From a bacterium (GTDB taxonomy: Bacteria; Patescibacteriota; Minisyncoccia; Minisyncoccales; RBG-13-42-11), in the NCBI GenBank assembly GCA_030646565.1, contig JAUSLA010000043.1, positions 1 through 15,358 of the forward strand: DNA of 15,358 nucleotides, in the 5' to 3' direction. Positions 6,597-12,486 of the stretch are shown piece after piece. Made by a program: the position numbers and the translations under genes. The notes beneath the pieces were generated by a model. That model had not been told where the DNA came from, searched no databases, and saw only the letters and a program-made list of their open reading frames with translations. Numbering within the stretch: the stretch's first letter is position 1; each line of letters opens with the position of its first letter.

Positions 6597-7046
6597 TCAA
6601 TCTCTTTTTATTACCTCTATTGAAACAACTGGCGAAGTCCACCATAAATCAAAATTGCTGCCATCGCGAGGTTTTAAGAAAAGGCTTTTGCCAATCCTCA
6701 AACATATCACCTTGACTCTGGTAGGGTGAAGTTTTCTTCTATCGCAGGAAATAATTCGTTCATTGGCCATCTCCGTTAGATCCAGTTCATAAATGGAACC
6801 GCTTTTAGTGGTGACTTTAACCCTCCTGTCCAGGAATTCTTCTGGTATCCCCGGTGGCTTAACGCCCAAAGGTTTTGGTTCTTCTCCTCTATAGTAAGCT
6901 TCGTTTCTTTCGGTCCAACAAAACTCACAAAAAGAACCAAGTTTATCGTCTAGAACTAAGAGTCCCCGGTGTTGGAAAAGACAACCCATTTCATCGCAAT
7001 CACTGCACTTTTTATCCCTAAAATTCCCTCTTAATGTATCATGCAT
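6597..7046 (-). CDS. Hypothetical Cys-rich, probably zinc-binding protein
   Basis: I do not recognise this 149-aa protein. Residues 1-50 contain C14xxC17, C22, C40 and C43 (FCEFCW), enough for a zinc-binding knuckle. Residues ~72-147 look like a beta-rich domain (RRVKVTTKSGSIYELDL and following) with two more Cys (C101, C115). There is no signal peptide, so it should be cytoplasmic. The start at 7046 is well supported by a strong Shine-Dalgarno (AAAGGAGGA) a few bases upstream. It ends with TGA, which shows that TGA is a stop codon here. It is the last gene of a block of small genes sharing this strong ribosome-site style and is bounded by minus-strand terminators on both sides. A nucleic-acid-binding or regulatory role is only a guess. 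Confidence 0.75.
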   Translation of the reverse strand: MHDTLRGNFRDKKCSDCDEMGCLFQHRGLLVLDDKLGSFCEFCWTERNEAYYRGEEPKPLGVKPPGIPEEFLDRRVKVTTKSGSIYELDLTEMANERIISCDRRKLHPTRVKVICLRIGKSLFLKPRDGSNFDLWWTSPVVSIEVIKRD

Positions 7047-7114
7047 CTTCTCCTCCTTTATTTCCGAATATATTAAGAACTATAGTTATGATGTTTAAGG
7101 TTACCACTCCCCAC

Positions 7115-7141
7115 AAAAAAATCAAGTCCTTTGCGGACTTG
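7115..7141 (-). terminator. Rho-independent terminator upstream of the 149-aa gene
   Basis: CAAGTCC (7123-7129) pairs with GGACTTG (7135-7141) around a 5-nt loop, with seven T (on the minus strand) beyond. No minus-strand ORF ends here; the nearest upstream stop (7365) already has its own terminator. Confidence 0.8.
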
Positions 7142-7298
7142 AAAATATTGGCTCTCCGCGGGCTGCCCCCGCCTGTCGGTAGGCAAGGGAGTCCACCTGC
7201 CCCGTATAGTGAACGCGAAGCGTTCTACTGCTTGGGGTTTGAACTCTTCGAGCCTGAGGCTCTCAGAGCCGAATGGCCTGCTTGTGATAAAAAGAAAA
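7142..7298. repeat. GC-rich palindrome cluster between two terminators
   Basis: There is no convincing gene. The segment holds GCGGG/CCCGC (7158-7172), GCCT/AGGC (7171-7184) within a CCTGTCGGTAGGC-type repeat typical of Patescibacteria genomes, GAACGC/GCGTTC with a GAA loop (7211-7225), and GAGCC-TGA-GGCTC-TCA-GAGCC (7250-7270), in which the middle arm can pair with either neighbour. A plus-strand ORF across it is rejected as translated repeat. It could be a small minus-strand RNA or a pile-up of mobile palindromes. Confidence 0.5.
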
Positions 7299-7325
7299 AT
7301 CTCCGAGTATACGAAACTCGGAGAT
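7294..7325 (-). terminator. Strong terminator of the 65-aa gene
   Basis: ATCTCCGAG (7299-7307) pairs perfectly with CTCGGAGAT (7317-7325). On the minus strand it is followed by TTTTTCTTTTT. It lies 39 nt past the stop codon of the 65-aa gene. Confidence 0.88.
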
Positions 7326-7364
7326 CTAGTGGACGAAAAGAACTAACCAATATCTTTAGTGAAG

Positions 7365-7562
7365 TTAATCTTCGTGAATAAACATGAGTTCAGTCCTAAC
7401 TTCTTCAGGTAGGGCTTTCCATTTTTTCCAGGTAAAATAGGATGTCCCATCGCAATTCATACATTTCGCTATGGGACCGCAACAACTATCCTCTTCGCCA
7501 TCCCAATAACCTGCCTTTTTCCATTGATGATTACAGTTTTCGGCTGGTTTCTTCTCGTTCAT
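7365..7562 (-). CDS. Small Cys-rich protein, probably zinc-binding
   Basis: A 65-aa protein of unknown function. C10 and H12 (NCNH), C27/C28, C34 and C37 (KCMNC) suggest a zinc knuckle; the Trp/Tyr-rich middle is unusual for such a short protein. A longer ORF reaches back to 7598, but the ATG at 7562 follows AAAGGAG at good spacing and is preferred. It is downstream of the 90-aa gene in the same direction, separated by a gap containing a 16-codon ORF, and a strong terminator ends the unit. No signal peptide. Homologues could not be checked. Confidence 0.65.
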   Translation of the reverse strand: MNEKKPAENCNHQWKKAGYWDGEEDSCCGPIAKCMNCDGTSYFTWKKWKALPEEVRTELMFIHED

Positions 7563-7575
7563 TTTTCTCTCCTTT

Positions 7576-7626
7576 CTAAACTTCAACCATCTGCCCATGT
7601 TCTGGTTTAACTAAATACTCAGCCAT
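7576..7626 (-). CDS. Tiny ORF between the 90-aa and 65-aa genes
   Basis: ATG to TAG encodes MAEYLVKPEHGQMVEV. It starts 6 nt after the stop of the 90-aa gene. The nearest AAAGGAGG is within that gene's last codons, about 17 nt before this ATG, which is too far for a normal ribosome site. It could be a coupled mini-gene or chance. Confidence 0.2.
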   Translation of the reverse strand: MAEYLVKPEHGQMVEV

Positions 7627-7632
7627 TCTTAT

Positions 7633-7905
7633 TTAATGTGCTACCTCCTTTCCTTTTAGAAAAGTCTCCAATTTGCGTCTGTTAATTTCTGTGTCTCTAC
7701 AGACGATCTGGCCAGAGTTGGTCAAACCATACATATCAGAAAGTAGTGGTAAGCCATGTCTAGCTGCTTGCTCCTGTAAAACCTCATACGGCTCTTTTCG
7801 CTTCCTAGGACTAAACCTACTAGCATTAGGATCGAGGCTACAAGTAGCCAATTCTATCTTCTCATCCTCCGTTACAAAAACACCAGTTTCTATCATGCCC
7901 TCCAT
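7633..7905 (-). CDS. Hypothetical 90-aa protein
   Basis: No family was recognised. The protein is soluble and charged, with a predicted helical middle (EVLQEQAARHGLPLL), a basic patch (RFSPRKRK) and a C-terminal helix (RRKLETFLKGK). The ORF is open back to 8064, but the ATG at 7905 (Met54 of that frame) follows a near-perfect Shine-Dalgarno (AAAGGAGG, 5 nt spacing). A clear promoter sits at 7943-7970, inside the longer frame, so the short form is the real gene. It leads a two-gene unit with the 65-aa Cys-rich protein. Confidence 0.65.
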   Translation of the reverse strand: MEGMIETGVFVTEDEKIELATCSLDPNASRFSPRKRKEPYEVLQEQAARHGLPLLSDMYGLTNSGQIVCRDTEINRRKLETFLKGKEVAH

Positions 7906-7942
7906 GAATTCCTCCTTTCGATTTGTAAATGATTCTGAAAAT

Positions 7943-7970
7943 AGTTTACCAGTTTTCGTAAATAAGTCAA
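7943..7970 (-). promoter_or_regulatory. Promoter of the 90-aa / 65-aa gene unit
   Basis: Minus strand: TTGACT (7965-7970), a 16-nt spacer, and TAAACT (7943-7948) preceded by TGG (extended -10). The leader is about 30 nt and contains the strong ribosome site. Confidence 0.65.
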
Positions 7971-8050
7971 TCCCGAAATTAAAAACCGCCCATCGCTGGA
8001 CGATTCTTGTATCTGTCGGTCTCTCAAAACCGAGTGGCTCTACATAAATA

Positions 8051-8080
8051 TAAAAAGGAGCCAATTAATTAGCTCCTTTT
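8051..8080 (-). terminator. Terminator of the lipoprotein gene
   Basis: AAAAGGAGC (8053-8061) pairs perfectly with GCTCCTTTT (8072-8080) around a 10-nt AT loop. It lies 22 nt past the lipoprotein stop and exits into TTTTT on the minus strand. Confidence 0.85.
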
Positions 8081-8102
8081 GAAAGTTTATTCAGATGACA
8101 TT

Positions 8103-8942
8103 TTATTTAGAAAGTTGCCAAACCATTGATATTTCTCCCCCTATTCTTTGCTCAAGAAGAACCAATCCTTTTTTAAACGCATACCAACTGTCTTCGGAAA
8201 AAACCATTACCTTGGCAGATTTATCTGAATACACTTTTCTAATAAAATGAGAAAGAGGAACTCCTTGATAGCCTGGAACATTATTATCAATGCCGACAAA
8301 AAAAATACTGTCTCGATCTTCCCGTATCATTCCTCCGCCACCCCAGACAAATATTACTTTTTCGGAATTAATTCGATCCGTACTCCTTAATTGGAGATCA
8401 GGATAATCCGCCATAAATTTGTCAGTAGAGTAACGAACCGCTTGCAGCATTCCTGTTTGAGAGCCAGAGAGACTAAAGTTCTCTAAACCCCAGAAAACTT
8501 GAGTAAAGTATCTAAAGAGACCCAGGCTATCTTCCAACACCTCAAGTTCTACGCTCATTAATCTCTGCTCTTCTTGAAAGGGACCCTTTATTTTCATTTT
8601 GAGACGGTAATTTTCCACTCCGGCATGAGGATTAATAGATCCCGCATAAAAAAATTTACGATAACTACTGCTACCTCTTAATATCGTCACATTATCAAAT
8701 ATTATTGGTTTGACTTTCCATGTTTTAATATCATAAGTCCATTCTCTTCCGATATCAATTGGAAAATAATCACGCTGATCCGCCGTCGATGACGTTGCCG
8801 TTTGTAATTTTTGGGGCTGCGGTGTTGATTGTTGCGACTTGATTGTCGATGTTGGCGCCGGCGATTGCGCTTCTCCGCACGCCTGCGATAATAATCCTCC
8901 AATCAAAATAAAAACGCAAAAAATTCCTCTTATTGTTTTCAC
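8103..8942 (-). CDS. Putative lipoprotein of unknown function
   Basis: A 279-aa protein. Residues 1-21 are a signal peptide (basic start, hydrophobic core) ending at SQAC, an imperfect lipobox with Cys22 as the likely lipidated residue. A low-complexity Ser/Thr/Gln/Pro linker (~24-56) follows, then a beta-rich domain opening with DYFPIDIGREWTY. That opening is seen in many uncharacterised lipoproteins. No catalytic motif is visible. It starts with GTG at 8942; an AAAGGAG site 6 nt upstream decides this. It has its own promoter and terminator. Likely anchored on the outer face of the membrane, role unknown. Confidence 0.75.
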   Translation of the reverse strand: MKTIRGIFCVFILIGGLLSQACGEAQSPAPTSTIKSQQSTPQPQKLQTATSSTADQRDYFPIDIGREWTYDIKTWKVKPIIFDNVTILRGSSSYRKFFYAGSINPHAGVENYRLKMKIKGPFQEEQRLMSVELEVLEDSLGLFRYFTQVFWGLENFSLSGSQTGMLQAVRYSTDKFMADYPDLQLRSTDRINSEKVIFVWGGGGMIREDRDSIFFVGIDNNVPGYQGVPLSHFIRKVYSDKSAKVMVFSEDSWYAFKKGLVLLEQRIGGEISMVWQLSK

Positions 8943-8989
8943 CTCTTTCTCCTTTCTTTTCCTTATTTATTTGTTATAGTGCTGAATAT

Positions 8990-9018
8990 TCAATACCGTA
9001 CTTTTTCTTTTTTGTCAA
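8990..9018 (-). promoter_or_regulatory. Probable promoter of the lipoprotein gene
   Basis: A perfect -35 TTGACA (9013-9018), a 17-nt spacer and a weak -10 TATTGA (8990-8995). TATAAC a little downstream is an alternative -10 without a matching -35. The -35 overlaps one arm of the inverted repeat at 9017-9068. Confidence 0.5.
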
Positions 9019-9068
9019 TGCAAGGCATCGCGAAGCAGGATTCTGCTGACGTGCTCTATGTTTGCATT
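9017..9068. repeat. 52-bp imperfect palindrome upstream of the lipoprotein
   Basis: AATGCAA (9017-9023) pairs with TTGCATT (9062-9068). Inside, AGCAG/CTGCT forms a central hairpin and GCA/TGC can add to the stem. No T tract follows on either strand, so it does not look like a terminator. Confidence 0.45.
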
Positions 9069-9090
9069 AATTTTGATAAAACTACATTTC

Positions 9091-9297
9091 CTATCTTAAC
9101 GTAAACTTTTTTTTGTTAGCTTCTTGAAGAATTTTAACCGTCGCTTGTACCGAAAGATTATCGCTTGGTAAAAGTATTAAGCGATCGCCTAATTTATCCA
9201 GCAATGGGCTAAGAAATTCATCTGCCCACGATGGGGATAGAGTCAGTACGCCAGAAAAATCTATTTCAAGTTCCTCAACGGAAGAAAACTCGCGCAA
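9091..9297 (-). CDS. Short STAS-like (DUF4325) protein, possibly N-terminally truncated
   Basis: The 68-aa ORF contains the hallmark of STAS-like DUF4325 domains: a beta strand ELEIDFSGV, a SPSWADEFL helix start, and a second strand followed by a helix (SVQATVKILQEA). These domains are small protein-interaction modules. The only available start is a TTG at 9297 without a ribosome site; the frame stays open for about ten more codons and then hits a TGA just before the protease stop. The part N-terminal to the first strand is missing compared with what I remember of the family. It lies 23 nt after the protease gene and may be read from the same transcript. It could be a remnant. Confidence 0.5.
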   Translation of the reverse strand: MREFSSVEELEIDFSGVLTLSPSWADEFLSPLLDKLGDRLILLPSDNLSVQATVKILQEANKKKFTLR

Positions 9298-9320
9298 AGT
9301 TGGTTGAAAAGCTTTAAGCC

Positions 9321-10265
9321 CTACTCAACCCCACATACATTTTTTAGAGCTGCAAGATCGTCTACCGTCAATTTGGAATTCATACTTTCATTCAGGTAAT
9401 ACATTATAGCTTTGGGGTTATCAAGATGCTCCAGTCCTAATGCATGTCCAAGTTCGTGGGCGAGAACCCTCACGAGCTGATTCGTATTATCAAATTGAAA
9501 AATATGAATTGCCGTTCCGTTTGCATCTCTCACATACTCTCCTTCATTAAATTCGTTGCTGGTTGACGAACCAATCGTGTTATTATACGCGCCTACATGA
9601 AGATTGAGCGTGATAATTAACTTGTTAAGAACTACCTCTGTTGAATCTATGAGGCCAACTATTCCATTCAAAGAATTTTTGGCTTGATTGATTACTGTCA
9701 CTTGATTATTTAAATCAATTCTTTTTTGTTCCAATATATTATATTCTTCCTTCGGAATTCTGCCGCGGCCATTCCAATAATTAACATCTTTTTCGTAGGC
9801 GCTTTTATCTATGTCATAAGCCGCAACTAGGGCGTCTATCCGCGCTTTTTCTTTATCATACGAGGCAATAAGCAAATCATACTTAACTTTTAATACGTCG
9901 TAGGTAAAACGGTCGTTATTCATTACTATTCCTATTTTTCTTAATTCATCCGTGGCTTTCTGCCGATAGTCATAAACAAAATCTATTTTTAGGTCTCCTG
10001 CCGGGGAATATTCAAATAACTGTTTATTTATTGGCGCTTCCCATATTTTCTCAGCCTGTTTTATATCATTCAGTAACTCTTCTTTTGTTAAACCAAAGCG
10101 CGGATCAATATTTTCAATAGAATATGTTATTGGCCTTTCACAGGGTTGAAATCGATTAAGAAGCTTCCGCAAAAGACGACTGGCATCTTCCCTGTAATAA
10201 TCAAAAGTCAAAAGCAATAAAATAGCGGATATAACGACGAAAAATTTCATTAAGAAAGACTTCAT
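9321..10265 (-). CDS. Matrixin-like zinc metalloprotease, membrane-anchored
   Basis: A 314-aa protein. Residues 7-20 are a signal anchor, so the rest should lie outside the cell. The zinc site is HELGHALGLEH, with H270, H274 and H280 as ligands and E271 as the catalytic base; M288 (AIMYY) is the Met-turn, as in M10/matrixin peptidases. C42 and C311 could form a disulfide joining the ends. Between the N-terminal fold (~45-100) and the zinc site lies a long helical, coiled-coil-like stretch (~120-215), absent from ordinary matrixins. The ATG at 10265 lies 6 nt after TGGTAAAAT, predicting a leaderless mRNA. Natural substrate unknown; surface-protein processing is plausible. Confidence 0.85.
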   Translation of the reverse strand: MKSFLMKFFVVISAILLLLTFDYYREDASRLLRKLLNRFQPCERPITYSIENIDPRFGLTKEELLNDIKQAEKIWEAPINKQLFEYSPAGDLKIDFVYDYRQKATDELRKIGIVMNNDRFTYDVLKVKYDLLIASYDKEKARIDALVAAYDIDKSAYEKDVNYWNGRGRIPKEEYNILEQKRIDLNNQVTVINQAKNSLNGIVGLIDSTEVVLNKLIITLNLHVGAYNNTIGSSTSNEFNEGEYVRDANGTAIHIFQFDNTNQLVRVLAHELGHALGLEHLDNPKAIMYYLNESMNSKLTVDDLAALKNVCGVE

Positions 10266-10271
10266 GTTTAA

Positions 10272-10280
10272 ATTTTACCA
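10272..10280 (-). promoter_or_regulatory. Extended -10 promoter of the protease gene (leaderless start)
   Basis: Minus strand TGGTAAAAT with no clear -35. The ATG follows after 6 nt and there is no Shine-Dalgarno. Confidence 0.6.
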
Positions 10281-10314
10281 ATTATCAATTCTAATATCCA
10301 CACCCGACTAAACC

Positions 10315-10341
10315 AAAAAGCCAGTTTTATCTGGCTTTTTT
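10315..10341 (-). terminator. Terminator of the YtxH-like gene
   Basis: AAAAAGCCAG (10315-10324) pairs with CTGGCTTTTT (10331-10340) around a 6-nt loop. T runs exist on both strands, so it can work both ways. It lies ~17 nt past the stop of the YtxH-like gene and ~35 nt before the protease promoter. Confidence 0.88.
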
Positions 10342-10356
10342 GATTATCCCTTATTA

Positions 10357-10725
10357 TTATTTCTTCTTTTTTGCCACATCGCGCTTCGTAGTTTGAGATG
10401 AACCGCTAATCGTTTTCCAATGCTTTTTTAAGTCTTGCGCCAGCTCTATTATTTCTTCATGGCTAGCCTTCATGCCTTTTTCATATTTTTCCGCCACAGA
10501 ATCAATAATTTTGTGATAAACAGGCTCACTTATTTCTCGAGCCGTCTCGAGCTTTTCCACAACATCGCCCTTCATTTTAATTGCCCAGGATTTGGCATGC
10601 TTCAGGTGTTTTTTCCCTTTTGGCCCAAGAAAAAAATAAGCTGTTGCCGCTAAGCCGGCAAGACTCGCGCCGAGGACAGCCAATTTTATTGCGCCTGAAC
10701 CGCTTTTTGTTATTTTGTTTTTCAT
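10357..10725 (-). CDS. YtxH-like small membrane protein
   Basis: A 122-aa protein with one hydrophobic segment near the N-terminus (LAVLGASLAGLAATAYFFL) followed by GPKGKKHLKHAKSW and a long charged helix ending in a Lys-rich tail. This matches the YtxH family, membrane-tethered proteins with a coiled-coil-like cytoplasmic part, often linked to stress or envelope functions but not understood. The ORF extends to a TTG at 10734; the ATG at 10725 is the better start. It begins 24 nt after the stop of the small membrane protein at 10750-11037 and shares its promoter, so the two probably work together at the membrane. No Shine-Dalgarno is visible. Confidence 0.75.
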   Translation of the reverse strand: MKNKITKSGSGAIKLAVLGASLAGLAATAYFFLGPKGKKHLKHAKSWAIKMKGDVVEKLETAREISEPVYHKIIDSVAEKYEKGMKASHEEIIELAQDLKKHWKTISGSSQTTKRDVAKKKK

Positions 10726-10749
10726 GCTTTTCAAAATACTTGTTAAATA

Positions 10750-11037
10750 TTATTTACGACGACTCTTGATACTATTTTCTTTCGCCTCAAGACGTTTTCT
10801 TCTCCGTGACAAAGGAAAGAAAATCTGAAAAATCATATTATTTTCCAAACGTTCTTTAAGTTCCGCTATAAATTCCTCCGACTCTTTAAAATCTCCCTTA
10901 AGCGCTTCCGAAAGATTATAGAGATTTCTGCTTGTTTTGATTAAATAGAACAAGAGAATTGAAATTAAAATCACCAATACGACCGTTGCCAAAGAAGATA
11001 TAAAAAAGAAAATATCAGCTTTTATCAATGATTCCAT
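10750..11037 (-). CDS. Small single-pass membrane protein
   Basis: A 95-aa protein with a strong transmembrane helix at ~10-33 (FFFISSLATVVLVILISILL), an amphipathic helix (~40-66) and a very basic tail (RRRKRLEAKENSIKSRRK). The architecture resembles DUF948-like proteins, which often sit next to YtxH genes, but the match is by layout only. The ATG at 11037 is 6 nt after an extended -10 box, so the mRNA should be leaderless. It is the first gene of a two-gene unit with the YtxH-like protein. Confidence 0.65.
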   Translation of the reverse strand: MESLIKADIFFFISSLATVVLVILISILLFYLIKTSRNLYNLSEALKGDFKESEEFIAELKERLENNMIFQIFFPLSRRRKRLEAKENSIKSRRK

Positions 11038-11043
11038 AAATTA

Positions 11044-11052
11044 AGTATATCA
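11044..11052 (-). promoter_or_regulatory. Extended -10 promoter of the membrane-protein / YtxH unit
   Basis: Minus strand TGATATACT, 6 nt before the ATG at 11037. The -35 is weak. There is no terminator between the kinase fragment and this promoter. Confidence 0.6.
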
Positions 11053-11090
11053 CATTTAACGGAAAAAGTTATTTAAAATCGACCGCTAAT

Positions 11091-11705
11091 CTAAACTGGC
11101 AATGTGAAATAAAAAGTACTTCCCACTCTCTCGACTGAAGCCACGCCAGTTACGCCTCCGTGAGCGTTGACTATATCCTTTACGACAACAAGTCCCAATC
11201 CGATCCCTTTTTGTTCTCCCTCCCTGACTACTGCCTCAAATTGTTTAAACTTGCTAAAAAGTTTAACGATTTTTTCCGAAGAAAGACCCGCCCCGCTATC
11301 CGTAATAACAACCACCAAAGAATCTGGTATATTTGCTATATTCTGCTCGTTATTTTTTAAAAACCACTCTATATTCGCCATTTTTGCCTCTTCTTCTATG
11401 TTCCGGCCTTTTTTATGAAGCAATGTCTGAATATTGATTGTTCCGTTAACCGGAGTAAATTTTATTGCGTTGGAAATGAGATTATTTAATACTTGAGCAA
11501 TGCGTCTTGGATCAAAATTAACTTTCTCTGGCAAGTTTATGCCAAAAAATTCTTTTACTGTTATCTCGGAAGCCTTTGCTGATGTTTTAAAGAAACTAAT
11601 CCTCTCCCTGATAATTTCCCTGATGTCCTCTTGCTGATTGTGAATATCAAATTTCCCGGATTCCAATTTAGCCACGTCTAAAAGATCATTGACCAGTTCA
11701 AGCAT
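11091..11705 (-). CDS. Headless sensor histidine kinase (ATPase domain), probably a truncated gene
   Basis: The 204-aa ORF starts in the middle of a histidine kinase. MLELVNDLLDVAKLESG is the second DHp helix; the first helix with the phospho-accepting His, and any sensor domain, is missing. The ATP-binding part is intact: N-box QVLNNLISNAIKF (71-83), G1 DSGAG (136-140) and G2 GIGLGL (167-172). A ~35-residue loop separates N and G1. The frame is open 22 codons further upstream, to 11771, with no usual start codon until 11705 and no ribosome site, and it overlaps the end of the cupin gene. The last homologous residues (ELRHAK) sit next to a CAAACCTGTTTG palindrome. No response regulator is nearby. 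Most likely a pseudogene; a trans-acting ATPase module is possible. Confidence 0.7.
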   Translation of the reverse strand: MLELVNDLLDVAKLESGKFDIHNQQEDIREIIRERISFFKTSAKASEITVKEFFGINLPEKVNFDPRRIAQVLNNLISNAIKFTPVNGTINIQTLLHKKGRNIEEEAKMANIEWFLKNNEQNIANIPDSLVVVITDSGAGLSSEKIVKLFSKFKQFEAVVREGEQKGIGLGLVVVKDIVNAHGGVTGVASVERVGSTFYFTLPV

Positions 11706-11721
11706 TTTTGCATGACGGAGC

Positions 11722-11742
11722 TCAAACCTGTTTGGTAAAATA
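11722..11742. repeat. CAAACCTGTTTG palindrome with a promoter-like TTTGGTAAAATAG
   Basis: TCAAACCTGTTTG at 11722-11734 recurs at 6517-6530. Here it runs directly into TTTGGTAAAATAG, which on the plus strand is a good extended -10 box although no plus-strand gene follows. It lies at the break where histidine-kinase homology ends. Confidence 0.4.
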
Positions 11743-11743
11743 G

Positions 11744-12055
11744 TTATGATTTCAACATCAACAGCATCATCTTAAATTTTTCTACTGCTTTTAATTCGTG
11801 TGGCTTATTGGCTGGTGCTATTACCATTTGTCCCTGGCCGACCTTATACACTTCTTCAGATATTTTTATTTCTGCAGACCCATCGATAACATACATCAAA
11901 GCATCGAATGGCGCCATATGTTCGCTTAATCCTTGACCTTTGCTAAAAGCAAAAAGGGTTACGTTCCCTGTCGGCTTTTTTATTATCTCCCGGCTAACGA
12001 TAGATCCTTCCTGATAGGTTATTAAATCAGATATAATAAATATTTTTTCTAGCAT
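11744..12055 (-). CDS. Cupin-domain protein
   Basis: A 103-aa single-domain cupin. The first cupin motif is GLSEHMAPFDALMYVIDGSAEI, quoted here in part as GLSEHMAPFDA (41 onward), with H46 and an Asp where many cupins have a second His and Glu; the second motif includes PANKPHELKA with H86. The reduced ligand set suggests a metal site different from classical HxH cupins. Such small cupins bind metals or small ligands, and their roles are rarely known. The ATG at 12055 follows a TAGAAT -10 box by 18 nt, with AAGGAAAAG as a weak ribosome site. Its 3' end overlaps the open frame of the kinase fragment. Confidence 0.8.
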   Translation of the reverse strand: MLEKIFIISDLITYQEGSIVSREIIKKPTGNVTLFAFSKGQGLSEHMAPFDALMYVIDGSAEIKISEEVYKVGQGQMVIAPANKPHELKAVEKFKMMLLMLKS

Positions 12056-12073
12056 ATTTTTATTCTTTTCCTT

Positions 12074-12082
12074 ATTCTACCA
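12074..12082 (-). promoter_or_regulatory. Extended -10 promoter of the cupin gene
   Basis: Minus strand TGGTAGAAT. It directly abuts the T tract of the terminator at 12082-12101, so one small element ends the upstream transcript and starts the cupin transcript. Confidence 0.6.
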
Positions 12083-12118
12083 AAAAACCGCCATTTTGGC
12101 GATTTCTTGTTTTGGTAG
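12077..12118. repeat. Palindromic terminator/promoter module, copy B
   Basis: Nine-base outer arms CTACCAAAA (12077-12085) and TTTTGGTAG (12110-12118) enclose a CGCCA/TGGCG hairpin with a 3-nt loop. Related to the elements at 3666-3712 and 6435-6477. Confidence 0.6.
12082..12101 (-). terminator. Terminator upstream of the cupin gene
   Basis: CGCCA (12089-12093) pairs with TGGCG (12097-12101); on the minus strand six T follow (12082-12087). It ends transcription of the remnant gene at 12166-12486. Confidence 0.7.
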
Positions 12119-12165
12119 CTCCATATTGTGAACAACGCTAGGACTTTTATTTAAAAATAATATTC

Positions 12166-12486
12166 TTATATCCCTTTAAGAGATTCTAACATTTGCTTTA
12201 AAGCTAACCGCATTGCTTCTAAAACACTGGCCATCTGATTTATTGATTTTTGAGACGAAACAGAAGAAGTAGTGGAAACGACCGTATAGTTTAAAAATGT
12301 ATCATTCGTATATCCGCTTGCACAGTTTTTTCCTACAGCGCAAATCCAAATATGGTAAGGGCCGCTGGCGCCGGATGCAAAAGGCTCTGTCGATCCGGTA
12401 TCTATTTGCGTTGTCACGCCAGCTGGATTACTAACGTCTACACTTGAATTAATCATAACTTTTTCGGCAAATGTTGAATTTAACAA
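12166..12486 (-). pseudogene. C-terminal remnant of a surface protein
   Basis: The 106-aa frame has only a TTG start without a ribosome site, and is open a further ~14 codons upstream to a TAG. It begins inside what looks like a beta-sandwich domain (Ser/Thr/Asn-rich; GPYHIWICAVGKNC with two Cys) and ends with a Ser linker and a helix (MASVLEAMRLALKQMLESL). It has no signal peptide or promoter. It looks like the tail of a larger exported protein whose front was lost. A terminator still follows at 12082-12101. It could be a small intact protein, but this is less likely. Confidence 0.4.

Noticed and set aside
7230..7260. tRNA-like GAGTTCAAACCCC string on the minus strand
   Set aside because: The flanking bases do not form a T-arm stem and no acceptor or anticodon arms can be drawn.
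7034..7381. Plus-strand ORF of 115 codons
   Set aside because: It starts antisense to the 149-aa gene, crosses two strong minus-strand terminators and consists largely of translated palindromic repeats (LPPPVGRQGSPPAP).
7906..8064. Longer start for the 90-aa gene
   Set aside because: The extension overlaps the lipoprotein terminator and contains the gene's own promoter; the ATG at 7905 has a near-perfect ribosome site.
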